Assembly: GCA_024280215.1 (NCBI GenBank) | Contig: JAJRQO010000018.1 | Span: 1-64,000 of the forward strand | Reading direction: 5' to 3' | Length of the DNA stretch: 64,000 nt | Source: Candidatus Zixiibacteriota bacterium | GTDB lineage: Bacteria; Zixibacteria; MSB-5A5; GN15; FEB-12 | Part shown: positions 52,323-61,063 of the stretch, piece by piece | How positions within the stretch are numbered: position 1 is the first letter of the stretch | Layout: each line of letters starts with the position of its first letter | The notes under the pieces: model-generated | The model's database searches: none | The model's input: only the letters and a program-made list of their open reading frames with translations | What the model was told of the DNA's origin: nothing | Program-made: the position numbers and the translations under genes

Positions 52323-53494
52323 CTGTCAACTTCTCCTAATACAATATCAATCGAACCGATTGCACAAACGACATCGGCAAACATATTACCTTCACACATT
52401 TTTGGTAAGGCAGCTAAGTTTATAAATGATGGTGGGCGAACCCGAACACGATGCGGCTTGTTTGTACCATCAGCTGAGATAAAGAACCCTATCTCACCTT
52501 TACCAGACTCAATTGCCTGATAGACAGCACCAACAGGAGTTTTGAATCCTTCAGTAATTATTTTAAAGTGGAAAATCATCGATTCCATTTTATATAAAAT
52601 ATCTTCCTTTGGAGGAAGGACAATTCCTGGGACATGTGCTCGATAAGGACCTTCTGGCATACCATCTAAGGCTTGTTCCATAATTCGCATCGATTGCTTA
52701 ATTTCTTCTATACGAATTAAGTAACGATCATAGGCATCACCATTTTTACCAAGAGGAACTTCAAAATCAAACTTTTCATAACTTGAATATGGATTCGCTT
52801 TTCTTAAATCCTGATTGACACCAGAACCACGAAGCAGAGGACCAGAAAGTGACAAGTTGATTGCTTCTTCGGCAGAAAGAACGCCAACGCCTTTAGTTCT
52901 ATTTATAAAAATCTCATTATTGGTAAGCAATGTTTCGTAATCAACTAATCCAGCTTTAATAGTCTTAATAACTTTGCGGATACCTTTATCAAAATCTTTT
53001 GGAATATCCTGAGCCAAGCCACCGATACGAATATATGTCGTCATCATCCGTTGTCCACCAACCGCTTCATACATATCCATAATAGATTCACGGTCACGGA
53101 AAGCATAGAGTAGCATAGACATCGCACCCAAATCAAGAGCATGAGTACCAAGCCAAACAAGATGAGAATTAATACGAGTAAGCTCAGCTAAACAGACACG
53201 AACCCATTGTACTTTTTCAGGAATGTCAATTTCCATCAGCTTTTCAACAGCAAGACAAAACCCAAGATTGTTTGACATCGGAGCAAGATAATCCATACGG
53301 TCAGTACATGGAATAGCTTTGTAGTACAACTTATCTTCCATTGTTTTTTCGATACCCGTATGTAAATAGCCTAAGACAGGTTCAGCTTTGACAACAGTTT
53401 CACCGTCTAATTCCAAGACCACCCGCAGAACACCATGTGTCGACGGATGTTGAGGTCCCATATTGAGCGTGACTGTTTTCGAGACATTGCTCAT
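52319..53494 (-). CDS. nuoD: NADH-quinone oxidoreductase subunit D
   Basis: 391-residue 49-kDa-type subunit forming the quinone pocket with NuoB: NMGPQHPSTHGVLRVVLELD, GYLHTGIEKTMEDKLY, SNNLGFCLAVEKL, and a C-terminal Asp/Arg-rich IDIVLGEVDR. It is separate from NuoC (not fused). The start overlaps the nuoC stop. Confidence 0.95.
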   Translation of the reverse strand: MSNVSKTVTLNMGPQHPSTHGVLRVVLELDGETVVKAEPVLGYLHTGIEKTMEDKLYYKAIPCTDRMDYLAPMSNNLGFCLAVEKLMEIDIPEKVQWVRVCLAELTRINSHLVWLGTHALDLGAMSMLLYAFRDRESIMDMYEAVGGQRMMTTYIRIGGLAQDIPKDFDKGIRKVIKTIKAGLVDYETLLTNNEIFINRTKGVGVLSAEEAINLSLSGPLLRGSGVNQDLRKANPYSSYEKFDFEVPLGKNGDAYDRYLIRIEEIKQSMRIMEQALDGMPEGPYRAHVPGIVLPPKEDILYKMESMIFHFKIITEGFKTPVGAVYQAIESGKGEIGFFISADGTNKPHRVRVRPPSFINLAALPKMCEGNMFADVVCAIGSIDIVLGEVDR

Positions 53495-54006
53495 TTAATC
53501 ACCTCAGGTGGATCATCTAAATTCCATGTGAATTTTGGTTGTTCCCATGTAAGCGGGAAATCTTTACGCAATGGGTGACCATCAAGTTCATCGGCTGTCA
53601 GAATTTTTGTCAAATTAGGATGACCTTCAAAATTGATACCCATCATGTCGAATACTTCACGCTCCATCCAGTTAGCACCATCCCATAAATCAATAAGAGA
53701 TTTCACCGATGGATTCTCACCATCAAGACGGACTTTCAAGAAAAAACGATAGCTGTGTCCGATTGAATACAAGTTGTAGACAACTTCAAACCGACCATTT
53801 TTCTCTTCTGCGTGATTTAACCAATCAAGCGAGGTTATATCGGATAGAAACTTCATATCTAAATCCGAATCAGCAAGCAGACCTTCACAGATAGCATAGA
53901 GTGAATCAGGTTTTATATAGTAAGAGACATCGCCACGGAATTTATCTTCCTTGATGACATCATCTTTAAAGTTCTTATTAAAAAATTCTCTTAGTTTATC
54001 TTCCAT
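53491..54006 (-). CDS. nuoC: NADH-quinone oxidoreductase subunit C
   Basis: 171-residue 30-kDa-type subunit. Family stretch near the end: DGANWMEREVFDMMGINFEG then HPNLTKILTADELDGHPLRK. 41 bases separate it from nuoB, the largest gap among the head-end genes. Confidence 0.94.
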   Translation of the reverse strand: MEDKLREFFNKNFKDDVIKEDKFRGDVSYYIKPDSLYAICEGLLADSDLDMKFLSDITSLDWLNHAEEKNGRFEVVYNLYSIGHSYRFFLKVRLDGENPSVKSLIDLWDGANWMEREVFDMMGINFEGHPNLTKILTADELDGHPLRKDFPLTWEQPKFTWNLDDPPEVIK

Positions 54007-54047
54007 ACAACCTTGTTCTAAAATTCACAAATATCTATTTAAAAAAA

Positions 54048-54554
54048 TTATTTACTGAGTTCACGACCCCATTCAGGGCGACTATCTTTCAGAGATTCTT
54101 TTTCAACTTGTTTAAACAATGTTAAAATACCATCAAGCAATTGCTCAGGCCTTGGTGGACATCCAGGGATATATACATCAACTGGAATAATTCGGTCAAC
54201 CCCTTGTACAATTGCATAGTTATTAAAAACACCGCCACAAGATGCACAAGCACCCATCGAAATAACCCACTTAGGGTTTGGCATTTGTTCATAAAGCGTT
54301 TTGACCACTGGAGCCATTTTTTGAGAAACTCGACCCGCAACAATCATCAAATCAGCTTGTCTTGGAGATGGTCTCATTACTTCCATACCAAAACGGGCAA
54401 CATCAAAGTGAGGTCCAAAAGTGGAAATCATCTCAATAGCACAGCAAGCAAGTCCAAAGCCAAGCGGCCACATAGAACGTTTGTGTGCCCAGTTGACCAT
54501 CTTGTCAAGTGATGTCAATATAATCGAATCTGGTATTTTCTCTTCTAATCCCAC
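54048..54554 (-). CDS. nuoB: NADH-quinone oxidoreductase subunit B
   Basis: 168-residue subunit carrying the terminal N2 cluster: [34 protein letters not shown] start, 10 bases inside the nuoA end, with GAGGAG 7 bases upstream. Confidence 0.95.
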   Translation of the reverse strand: MGLEEKIPDSIILTSLDKMVNWAHKRSMWPLGFGLACCAIEMISTFGPHFDVARFGMEVMRPSPRQADLMIVAGRVSQKMAPVVKTLYEQMPNPKWVISMGACASCGGVFNNYAIVQGVDRIIPVDVYIPGCPPRPEQLLDGILTLFKQVEKESLKDSRPEWGRELSK

Positions 54555-54907
54555 TTGAGGGCTCCTCTACCAAGTACATAAAAATAACCTACTAATAGTA
54601 TTACGACAAAAACGCAAATTTCGATAAGTCCAAACATCCCTAATTCACGTGCCATAACTGCGTATGGGTATAAAAAGATAACTTCAATATCAAAAAGTAT
54701 AAATAAAATTGCGACTAAAAAGAATTTAACTTGAACTGGTTCTTTAGTTGTACCGACAGGTTCAACACCACATTCGTATGGTTCAAACTTTTTGGCAAGT
54801 TTTGTTTTTCTTCCAATCTTAGCAGATAAGAAGATAAAAACAACCGACAAAAAGACACCGACTGCCATCAGTAAAAGAATTGGGAAAAAAGTTTCAAACA
54901 AAGTCAA
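54545..54907 (-). CDS. nuoA: NADH-quinone oxidoreductase subunit A
   Basis: 120-residue three-helix subunit: [13 protein letters not shown] loop and [17 protein letters not shown]. It is the first gene of the operon. TTG start with AAGGA about 5 bases upstream; a sigma70-like promoter lies 25-53 bases before it. Confidence 0.94.
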   Translation of the reverse strand: MTLFETFFPILLLMAVGVFLSVVFIFLSAKIGRKTKLAKKFEPYECGVEPVGTTKEPVQVKFFLVAILFILFDIEVIFLYPYAVMARELGMFGLIEICVFVVILLVGYFYVLGRGALKWD

Positions 54908-54931
54908 AGTTCCTTTTCAAATAATTCCCCA

Positions 54932-54960
54932 ACTTTAGCGAATATCTGTCTACTTGTCAA
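54932..54960 (-). promoter_or_regulatory. Promoter of the nuo operon
   Basis: Minus strand: -35 TTGACA (54960-54955, perfect), 17-base spacer, -10 TAAAGT (54937-54932). The start near 54925 gives an 18-base leader with the AAGGA site. This is the cleanest promoter in the window. Confidence 0.75.
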
Positions 54961-55101
54961 GTTTTTATTGAATGAAAGATGATATAATTATTATCAAATT
55001 TTCAATTCGTTAAAACAATGATAAACTGGTGGTACAATTATGGATAATGAATATGATGTTTGATGGAGTTTGTGAATTAAATAATTTAAGGCAATTTTAG
55101 A

Positions 55102-55509
55102 CTAATCTCTAATCTGAACACTGAAACCGTCTGGTAAAAGCTTATTTTCGATAAAAAGCTCGAAGATAGATTCATCAAACCGCCCGTATGCTGTGGAGAT
55201 ACTCATAGCAGATAATGTTTTATGCTGAAAATCAAACCGAAACCATCCCCCACCTTTAATTTGAACTGTTTTGTCAGTAATCATAAACATATCGGGCTGT
55301 TTCTGCCATTCACAATCAATATTTTGCTCATGACAGAGTTTTTCTACAAGTTGAGCATGATAATTATATGGATGGAGAGGGCCAAATATTAAAAAATGTT
55401 CGATAGGGCTTGAAAGGAGTACAAATTTACATTCGAGAATTGTTTGTAATTCTTGTGAATGTTTAAAAACTTTTGAATCTTGAAGTAAGTCAATAGTTGT
55501 CAGTTTCAT
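55102..55509 (-). CDS. Janus/Ocnus (PHPT1-like) family protein
   Basis: 135 residues. Features shared with animal 14-kDa phosphohistidine phosphatase: a Y-H-A segment with a candidate catalytic His51 (NYHAQLVEKL), a GGG loop at 86-88 (IKGGGWFRFDF) and S-x-AYG near 107 (ISTAYGRFDES). The order and chemistry match, although the spacing between His and GGG is longer (about 35 against 22). The role would be removal of phosphate from protein His or Lys; this is an inference. It is the last gene of a minus-strand operon, 7 bases after the PHP gene. Confidence 0.5.
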   Translation of the reverse strand: MKLTTIDLLQDSKVFKHSQELQTILECKFVLLSSPIEHFLIFGPLHPYNYHAQLVEKLCHEQNIDCEWQKQPDMFMITDKTVQIKGGGWFRFDFQHKTLSAMSISTAYGRFDESIFELFIENKLLPDGFSVQIRD

Positions 55510-55516
55510 TTATATG

Positions 55517-56560
55517 TTAAGCGACCCGAATATGATTTGAAAATATCCAGCCCCTTTTCCCTTTCCATGCTTCAATGCGATAGACACCGCTTTGTAAATT
55601 TGCGTATTCAAAATAGTCCGTTTCAGTTTCTAAAATATATCTTCCGTTATGAATCAACTTAATAGTCGCTTTAGATGGTAGCTTTGATATCAACTTTCCA
55701 TTTTCTGTAGATGACAATGTTCCACCAGAGATTACTTTTTCAGAGTTGTTTTGAGCATAAAATTCAAACTTGTCAGCATTGCCCCATCTTGTGTTTGAGA
55801 TATAGACCCGACAATCAAATATCGCATCGTATAGCTGTTTTTTTGCTACTTTAAAGTCATTTGACATCTTTTCAGGCAGGATAACATGCGTTCTCAGACA
55901 CTTAAAATGTACTTTATATGGAAATATCTCAATTTTCAACGGACCTATATGCACAGGAAAGGCATGAGCGTCAACTCCAGCAATACCGACCATCTTCTCT
56001 TTGATGTTATATTCGTCCCAAATTTTAAGTATACGATCTGTTGGTCCAACCATTGATTTACGAGGTGATAGTGACATCGGAAGTTTGTTATAGCGAGTGA
56101 GCTTTTCCATCCATTCAGACATCTGATTCCAGATTTCTATACCATTAAAGCCGACCGCATTCCAGTCTCGCCACGGATATGGAGGGTACTGCTCTAAGTT
56201 TGTTCTGATTTCATCAGGATGTGCCAAGATGCCAAGAGCTTTGTCTGTTGCTCCTGCTGTGACATATTCGGCGGCTTTCATTTCATTTGGATAGACTTTT
56301 GGAGAATCAAATAATAAGTAATGGTGTTCGTCAGCTTCGTCGTTATGCTCATAACCAATCACGACCAACATATCACCGTAGAGTCCTTCGTGACCATTCT
56401 CTCGATTTGAAAGAGTCATATGGTCAGCAAACATCATAAAATCGAGCTTGGTATCTTTACCAATCGCTATAACATCTTCCACGATTTTAGTTCCATCAGA
56501 CTCGGTCGTATGAATATGCACCGCACCTGAATATTGAAAATAATCACCAACTTTACGCAT
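55517..56560 (-). CDS. PHP-domain metal-dependent phosphoesterase-like protein
   Basis: 347 residues. PHP metal motifs: AVHIHTTESDG (His15, His17), MMFADHM, VIGYEHND, GILAHPDE and GVDAHAF. The C-terminal 100 residues are a beta-rich domain (TIKLIHNGRYILETE, IEAWKGKRGWIFSNHI) common in CehA/McbA-type hydrolases of this superfamily. The start overlaps the MFS gene end by 8 bases, so they are coupled. Confidence 0.82.
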   Translation of the reverse strand: MRKVGDYFQYSGAVHIHTTESDGTKIVEDVIAIGKDTKLDFMMFADHMTLSNRENGHEGLYGDMLVVIGYEHNDEADEHHYLLFDSPKVYPNEMKAAEYVTAGATDKALGILAHPDEIRTNLEQYPPYPWRDWNAVGFNGIEIWNQMSEWMEKLTRYNKLPMSLSPRKSMVGPTDRILKIWDEYNIKEKMVGIAGVDAHAFPVHIGPLKIEIFPYKVHFKCLRTHVILPEKMSNDFKVAKKQLYDAIFDCRVYISNTRWGNADKFEFYAQNNSEKVISGGTLSSTENGKLISKLPSKATIKLIHNGRYILETETDYFEYANLQSGVYRIEAWKGKRGWIFSNHIRVA

Positions 56561-57878
56561 TTATTTCTTTCATCTCTTGAGATGGTACTTTTCTAAAAAT
56601 AATTAAACCTACAATCATCATACATAACAACGAAAGAATACCCGCTTTATAAGGTAAACTTTGCATTCCGCTCTCACTCAGTTGCAACAACTCTGCGGTT
56701 AATATCCCAAGTTGTCTTTCTGAGTTAAATAGATAGACAACCGTTGTCCAAACTAATGGACCGATAATCGCAGCGGCACGTCCCGAGAGTGAAAAGAGTC
56801 CAAAAAATTTGCCGAGTTCATCATGAGGTACTAACTCTCCAAGCATCGGACGAGATGTTGTCCATAAACCACCGAGCAATATTCCTACAACAGAACCAAG
56901 AATCCAGATTACCATTTGGTTATCTGTAATAACAAATAACAATAATGCTCCAATCCAGCCCAAGATAATATAGTGTAGCATCTTTTTCAATGGGTAATAT
57001 TGAGCTATTTTACCCAAGATAAAAGAACCAGCAACGGCCGACAACGTCGAGATAATTAAAAACTGAGTTATCTCTGCCTCTTGAAGTCCAATAACTATCG
57101 AACAATATATTCCTATATTTAAAATAACTGTCGTAACGGCATCTTCAAAGAAGTAATCAGCAATCAAGAACCGAAGAACGCCAGGATACTTCTTGGTCGA
57201 TTTGACACCGTCCCATACTTCTTTATACCCATCTGTAAGAGTTACTTTCCGACTATTTTTAACTTCTTTTTCTTTCACATTAAGAAAAAGAGGAATTGAA
57301 AAAAGAGCAAACAAAAATGCCGTTGGCAAAAATGATGCGACCTTTCCGCCACCTTCCAAGAATGGTACATCTAACCCAAAAAGAGAACCAGTTACAAACG
57401 GCAAAACAATAAGCATTCCAACAACAGAGCCAACATAACCCATCGCTACTCCAATGCCCGAGACAAAACGTGCTTGGGTACCATCGGCAACAGAGTATAA
57501 AAGTGAGTTATAAAATGGTTGCCCTGCTTCGTAGGTAAAGTTTGAAATGATAAACAAAACTATAAGAAGTATAAACATCGACGATGGAACAAATGCCATC
57601 AAGCCGACAGATATACAACAGGTAATCGTAAACAAAAAGAGAAAGAATTTTTTCTTTGTCGAATGGTCAGAAATTGCTCCCAAAGCTGGAAGCAGTAACG
57701 CAGCAATAAGCATCGAGAGGGCGTACGGTATATCAAAGTAACGGTCATCTTTGCCTAAGTCTTCGATGATATATCTTTTGAGGTAGAGCGAAATGATGTT
57801 CATCGAAAAAATAGTATTAGCGAAGTCATACATAGACCAACTGATAATATCTTTTTGAAAAATTGATTTTTTTTGCAT
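56553..57878 (-). CDS. MFS transporter, UMF1/Atg22-like
   Basis: 441 residues, 12 predicted helices. N-terminal ISWSMYDFANTIFSM is the signature of the UMF1 family; a major-facilitator loop is seen at GAISDHSTKKK. The substrate is unknown; family members include amino-acid effluxers of vacuoles and uncharacterised bacterial carriers. The start immediately follows the HD-gene stop. Confidence 0.85.
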   Translation of the reverse strand: MQKKSIFQKDIISWSMYDFANTIFSMNIISLYLKRYIIEDLGKDDRYFDIPYALSMLIAALLLPALGAISDHSTKKKFFLFLFTITCCISVGLMAFVPSSMFILLIVLFIISNFTYEAGQPFYNSLLYSVADGTQARFVSGIGVAMGYVGSVVGMLIVLPFVTGSLFGLDVPFLEGGGKVASFLPTAFLFALFSIPLFLNVKEKEVKNSRKVTLTDGYKEVWDGVKSTKKYPGVLRFLIADYFFEDAVTTVILNIGIYCSIVIGLQEAEITQFLIISTLSAVAGSFILGKIAQYYPLKKMLHYIILGWIGALLLFVITDNQMVIWILGSVVGILLGGLWTTSRPMLGELVPHDELGKFFGLFSLSGRAAAIIGPLVWTTVVYLFNSERQLGILTAELLQLSESGMQSLPYKAGILSLLCMMIVGLIIFRKVPSQEMKEINA

Positions 57879-58439
57879 TTACATTCCGAGTTTATCAGAA
57901 ATTGTCATCATACCATCTCTGACCATAAGCAGGAATTCATCAAGTTCAAAACCTAAGTTGGAACAGGCTGCCATATTCTCACGAGTTGCACCAGCAGCAA
58001 ATCGTTTTTCTTTGAATCGCTTGAGCAGAAATTTGGAATCTAAAGCAGCAAGTTTTTTATCTGGATGCATCAATGCACAGGCAACCAAAAAACCAGTCGT
58101 AGGGTCAACGGCATACAATGCCCAGTCAAGTTTTGACTGACACGGAATATGTCCAGGGTGAGCATGAATAGCGTGCATCATTTCTTCAGGCAGATTATAC
58201 TTCGAAAGCCATTCTGCTGTCAAATAAGTATGGCGTGGTTCGTCATTTTTAGTTTCATTATAGTCAAGGTCATGGAGCAGACCTGTCATCCCCCAATAGT
58301 CGACATCTTCATTAAAATGAATCGCAAGTTGACGCATACCAGCTTCTACAGATATGATATGTTTGAGAAGATTATTAACACCTATTTTTTCAACTACAAG
58401 TTGATACGCTTCTTCTCTTTGGATTTGAATGTTTGACAT
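57879..58439 (-). CDS. HD-domain protein (HDIG-type)
   Basis: 186 residues. The metal-binding HD motif is in GLLHDLDYN near residue 62; preceding LAIHFNEDVDYWGMT and later HAIHAHPGH provide the other His ligands. It is similar to short stand-alone HD hydrolases annotated as predicted phosphohydrolases. ATG 58439 is preferred over a TTG at 58469 because a promoter places the transcript start at or beside this ATG. It heads a four-gene operon. Confidence 0.8.
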   Translation of the reverse strand: MSNIQIQREEAYQLVVEKIGVNNLLKHIISVEAGMRQLAIHFNEDVDYWGMTGLLHDLDYNETKNDEPRHTYLTAEWLSKYNLPEEMMHAIHAHPGHIPCQSKLDWALYAVDPTTGFLVACALMHPDKKLAALDSKFLLKRFKEKRFAAGATRENMAACSNLGFELDEFLLMVRDGMMTISDKLGM

Positions 58440-58445
58440 ACTCAA

Positions 58446-58474
58446 ACATAACAAATTCGGATAAGGCAAGTCAA
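58446..58474 (-). promoter_or_regulatory. Promoter of the HD-MFS-PHP-Janus operon (leaderless geometry)
   Basis: Minus strand: TTGACT (58474-58469), 17-base spacer, TTATGT (58451-58446). The expected start falls at 58439, the A of the ATG. No Shine-Dalgarno is present. Confidence 0.5.
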
Positions 58475-58493
58475 GTGATATAGATAATTTGAT

Positions 58494-60536
58494 TTAATTC
58501 AGGAAATCCCAAGTAAAACCATAATATTGATAACGACCTAATTCATTAAAGCTATCTGGGTTTGGACGATAGACATTGATTGAGTTTTGGAAAATATAAT
58601 AAAAATGGAAACGTTTTAATTTAAATGACATACCTGAATTGATAACGATATTCTCACCTAAAGGTTCGTCAAAATACCCTTGGTATGGCCCCGAATACAC
58701 TATTTCACCATAGAGGTTTAAATCAATCCACTTCTGTTTCCAGTAATGATGCAGTTCTCCAGCACCAAAAATTTGGTACTCTGGTTGGTAAGGTCTACTA
58801 TCTACTAATTCATATTCTATAAAATGATATGCACCACCAATAGATACATTTAGAAAATCATTATATGAATACTTTTGTTTTAACTGTAAATCAGCAAAAG
58901 TTATGTTTGAGTTTTCAGGTTTAAATTGATTGACTAATTCAGCCCCGATTAAAGTTTCTGTATGGTACCAATCTATACCATCAAAGAGCTGTCCACCAGT
59001 CAGAGTAAAACGAAGATTATTTTTCATTGAACCATATTCATACAAAAATGTCCCTACCAGTTGTTTTTCAGATAGAAGCCATTTATTACCTATATCCGCA
59101 TAAGTAATACTGTTTGTTAAAGTAGACGAGACACCCGCATACATCGAATCAATTTGTAGTTTTAAGTTTGTATCATGCATCGATGGTGCTTTTTCTGAGT
59201 AAGCGAGAGAAAGCATCATAAAATTGTTATCAGAGTACCGTTGGTAAACAACCGACGTAAATGGGAGAAAGTTATATTCGTCATTATAAATAGCTCCAGC
59301 AGTTAATCCAAAAGAACCATTACTATTTTTTTTCAACAGAGTAGATGACGCTTTGAGATTTTTTTCACTGTCATCATCAATACCATCCGATTGTTTCAAA
59401 TGAGAAAATGATATTTCTGTTTTGAGCATCTTATTTGAAAGCTGTGCTTCTCTTACAAACTGCAATTCGTTACCATAAAAATTGAAACGCCCTTTATAGT
59501 CTCCGTCAATATTTGAATTTTGTTTGAGATAGTTATACCCAAGATGATACTTCACTTTTTCATCATCACTGATTTTTTCAATAGCTATTTGTCCATTTCG
59601 GTCGGTTCGACTCCGTGTGACGGAACTACTCACGGAAGGTTTTAAAATTCGATATGCTCCCTTTCGACTATAAGTTGAGCCAGAAGCAAAAAGATAGTAC
59701 GAAGAGTTCATTGGTATAACAGTCCGACCAGTATAATGATAACTATTATCATTTGTAGCAGTTCGTATCCCTGAACTGTTTCGATAGTCAACCGACAAAT
59801 CAAGCTCTTTCCCATTTGAGAAAAGTTTCGTATAGCCACCGCGTGTATATGCATAATTAAAAGAACCTTTATCAACATGCAATCGAATCTCAGGCTCAAA
59901 TGAAGAGTCAGGTTGATTGGGTACTGTCACCAATGTCGCAACCGACTGGTCGCCACCAAATAACTGTCCCACCCCACCAGGCAGAATATAAATTTCTCTT
60001 GTAAGTCCTGTTGGTATATCATTAAAATCAACTAACCCATCTGGTTCAGGGATATGTTCAAATGGCGTATAAGATAAACCATTGACAATTACATTCATGC
60101 GGTTGCCAGAGAGACCAAATGGTCTAACTGTTTTACGAAGTGGAGTTTGTTGATAGTCCTGTACAAAATATGATGGGTCAGTACGGAAATAGTCGCCTGC
60201 ATCTTTACTGAATGATTTTTTTATCGCCGAATAATTGTTCAATCGTGGATGCAATAAGGTCGTTGTCAGTGAATCATAAAAAGAGAGATATGTCTTCAAC
60301 TCAACAATTTCTTTCTCTTTTTGAGTCACTTTTCTATTTTCTTGTCTGTCTAAAAAAAACTGATACGCTTTTTGTGCTTCTGTCAATGTGTCCGGTTCTA
60401 TTGTTGGTGGAACAACTTCAAGCGAATCAATAATTGTCGTATCTGTAACAATTTGGACTTCGGTAGAATCTACAACCTCTTCGGCAGCAATCGAACTAAT
60501 ACAAAGAAATTGTATGAGCAGAAGATACTTTAACAA
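58494..60536 (-). CDS. TonB-dependent receptor plug-domain outer-membrane protein
   Basis: 680 residues. Signal peptide (MLKYLLLIQFLCISSIAA); a Val/Thr/Asp-rich linker (about 20-60); a plug domain with GLSGNRMNVIVNGLSYTP and LPGGVGQLFGGDQSVATLVT; then a barrel of alternating strands ending in DFLN. TTG start with AGGA 7 bases upstream, overlapping the preceding ECF S-component gene by 7 bases. The pairing with an inner-membrane S-component suggests uptake of a vitamin such as cobalamin, but no direct evidence is seen. Confidence 0.78.
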   Translation of the reverse strand: MLKYLLLIQFLCISSIAAEEVVDSTEVQIVTDTTIIDSLEVVPPTIEPDTLTEAQKAYQFFLDRQENRKVTQKEKEIVELKTYLSFYDSLTTTLLHPRLNNYSAIKKSFSKDAGDYFRTDPSYFVQDYQQTPLRKTVRPFGLSGNRMNVIVNGLSYTPFEHIPEPDGLVDFNDIPTGLTREIYILPGGVGQLFGGDQSVATLVTVPNQPDSSFEPEIRLHVDKGSFNYAYTRGGYTKLFSNGKELDLSVDYRNSSGIRTATNDNSYHYTGRTVIPMNSSYYLFASGSTYSRKGAYRILKPSVSSSVTRSRTDRNGQIAIEKISDDEKVKYHLGYNYLKQNSNIDGDYKGRFNFYGNELQFVREAQLSNKMLKTEISFSHLKQSDGIDDDSEKNLKASSTLLKKNSNGSFGLTAGAIYNDEYNFLPFTSVVYQRYSDNNFMMLSLAYSEKAPSMHDTNLKLQIDSMYAGVSSTLTNSITYADIGNKWLLSEKQLVGTFLYEYGSMKNNLRFTLTGGQLFDGIDWYHTETLIGAELVNQFKPENSNITFADLQLKQKYSYNDFLNVSIGGAYHFIEYELVDSRPYQPEYQIFGAGELHHYWKQKWIDLNLYGEIVYSGPYQGYFDEPLGENIVINSGMSFKLKRFHFYYIFQNSINVYRPNPDSFNELGRYQYYGFTWDFLN

Positions 60537-61063
60537 AATGTTTCCTGTTCTTTTTTACAAAATGAAATCAATGCGGGAAACAATAACATAAACAAGACGA
60601 TATTACTCCCAACAGAAATCAATGACCAAAATGAGCTGATATAGAGACGCTCCCAGAAAGGTTGAAACAACCAACTATCTACAATATTAACAGGGATAAA
60701 AAAGCCAAGGGTACATGCCAGTGAAAAAATGGGAAGCCACAAATAGAGTCGAAATTGTGTCAACCTATCCCCTGTAATTCGTACAAACATTGCCCCCAAA
60801 ACACCCGACATTGACGCCCCAAAAACCTGCGCGACCATTACAGGAAGTGCAGCAGGACCAAAGGGTGAAAAGAATGTTGAAAGTCCCATGCCAAATGCTC
60901 CGACTAACATACCAGGAAATGCACCCCACATATAGCCAGAGATAAATACAATAAAGAAAATCAAGTTCACATTTGGAAGCATTGCCGTTGCCCATGACAA
61001 AACATAAATAAGTGCCGCAAACAATCCAATCCGTGGAATCAGTCGCAACTCTTTTGAGGTCAT
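60530..61063 (-). CDS. ECF transporter S-component-like membrane protein
   Basis: 177 residues, about six helices. N-terminal RIGLFAALIYVLSWATAMLP then FIVFISGYMWGAFPGMLVGA is the look of ECF S-components (substrate-binding subunits for vitamins). No EcfA/EcfT genes are nearby, so it would use shared energising subunits. It overlaps the metalloprotease gene by four bases (ATGA) and the receptor gene by seven. Confidence 0.65.
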   Translation of the reverse strand: MTSKELRLIPRIGLFAALIYVLSWATAMLPNVNLIFFIVFISGYMWGAFPGMLVGAFGMGLSTFFSPFGPAALPVMVAQVFGASMSGVLGAMFVRITGDRLTQFRLYLWLPIFSLACTLGFFIPVNIVDSWLFQPFWERLYISSFWSLISVGSNIVLFMLLFPALISFCKKEQETFC

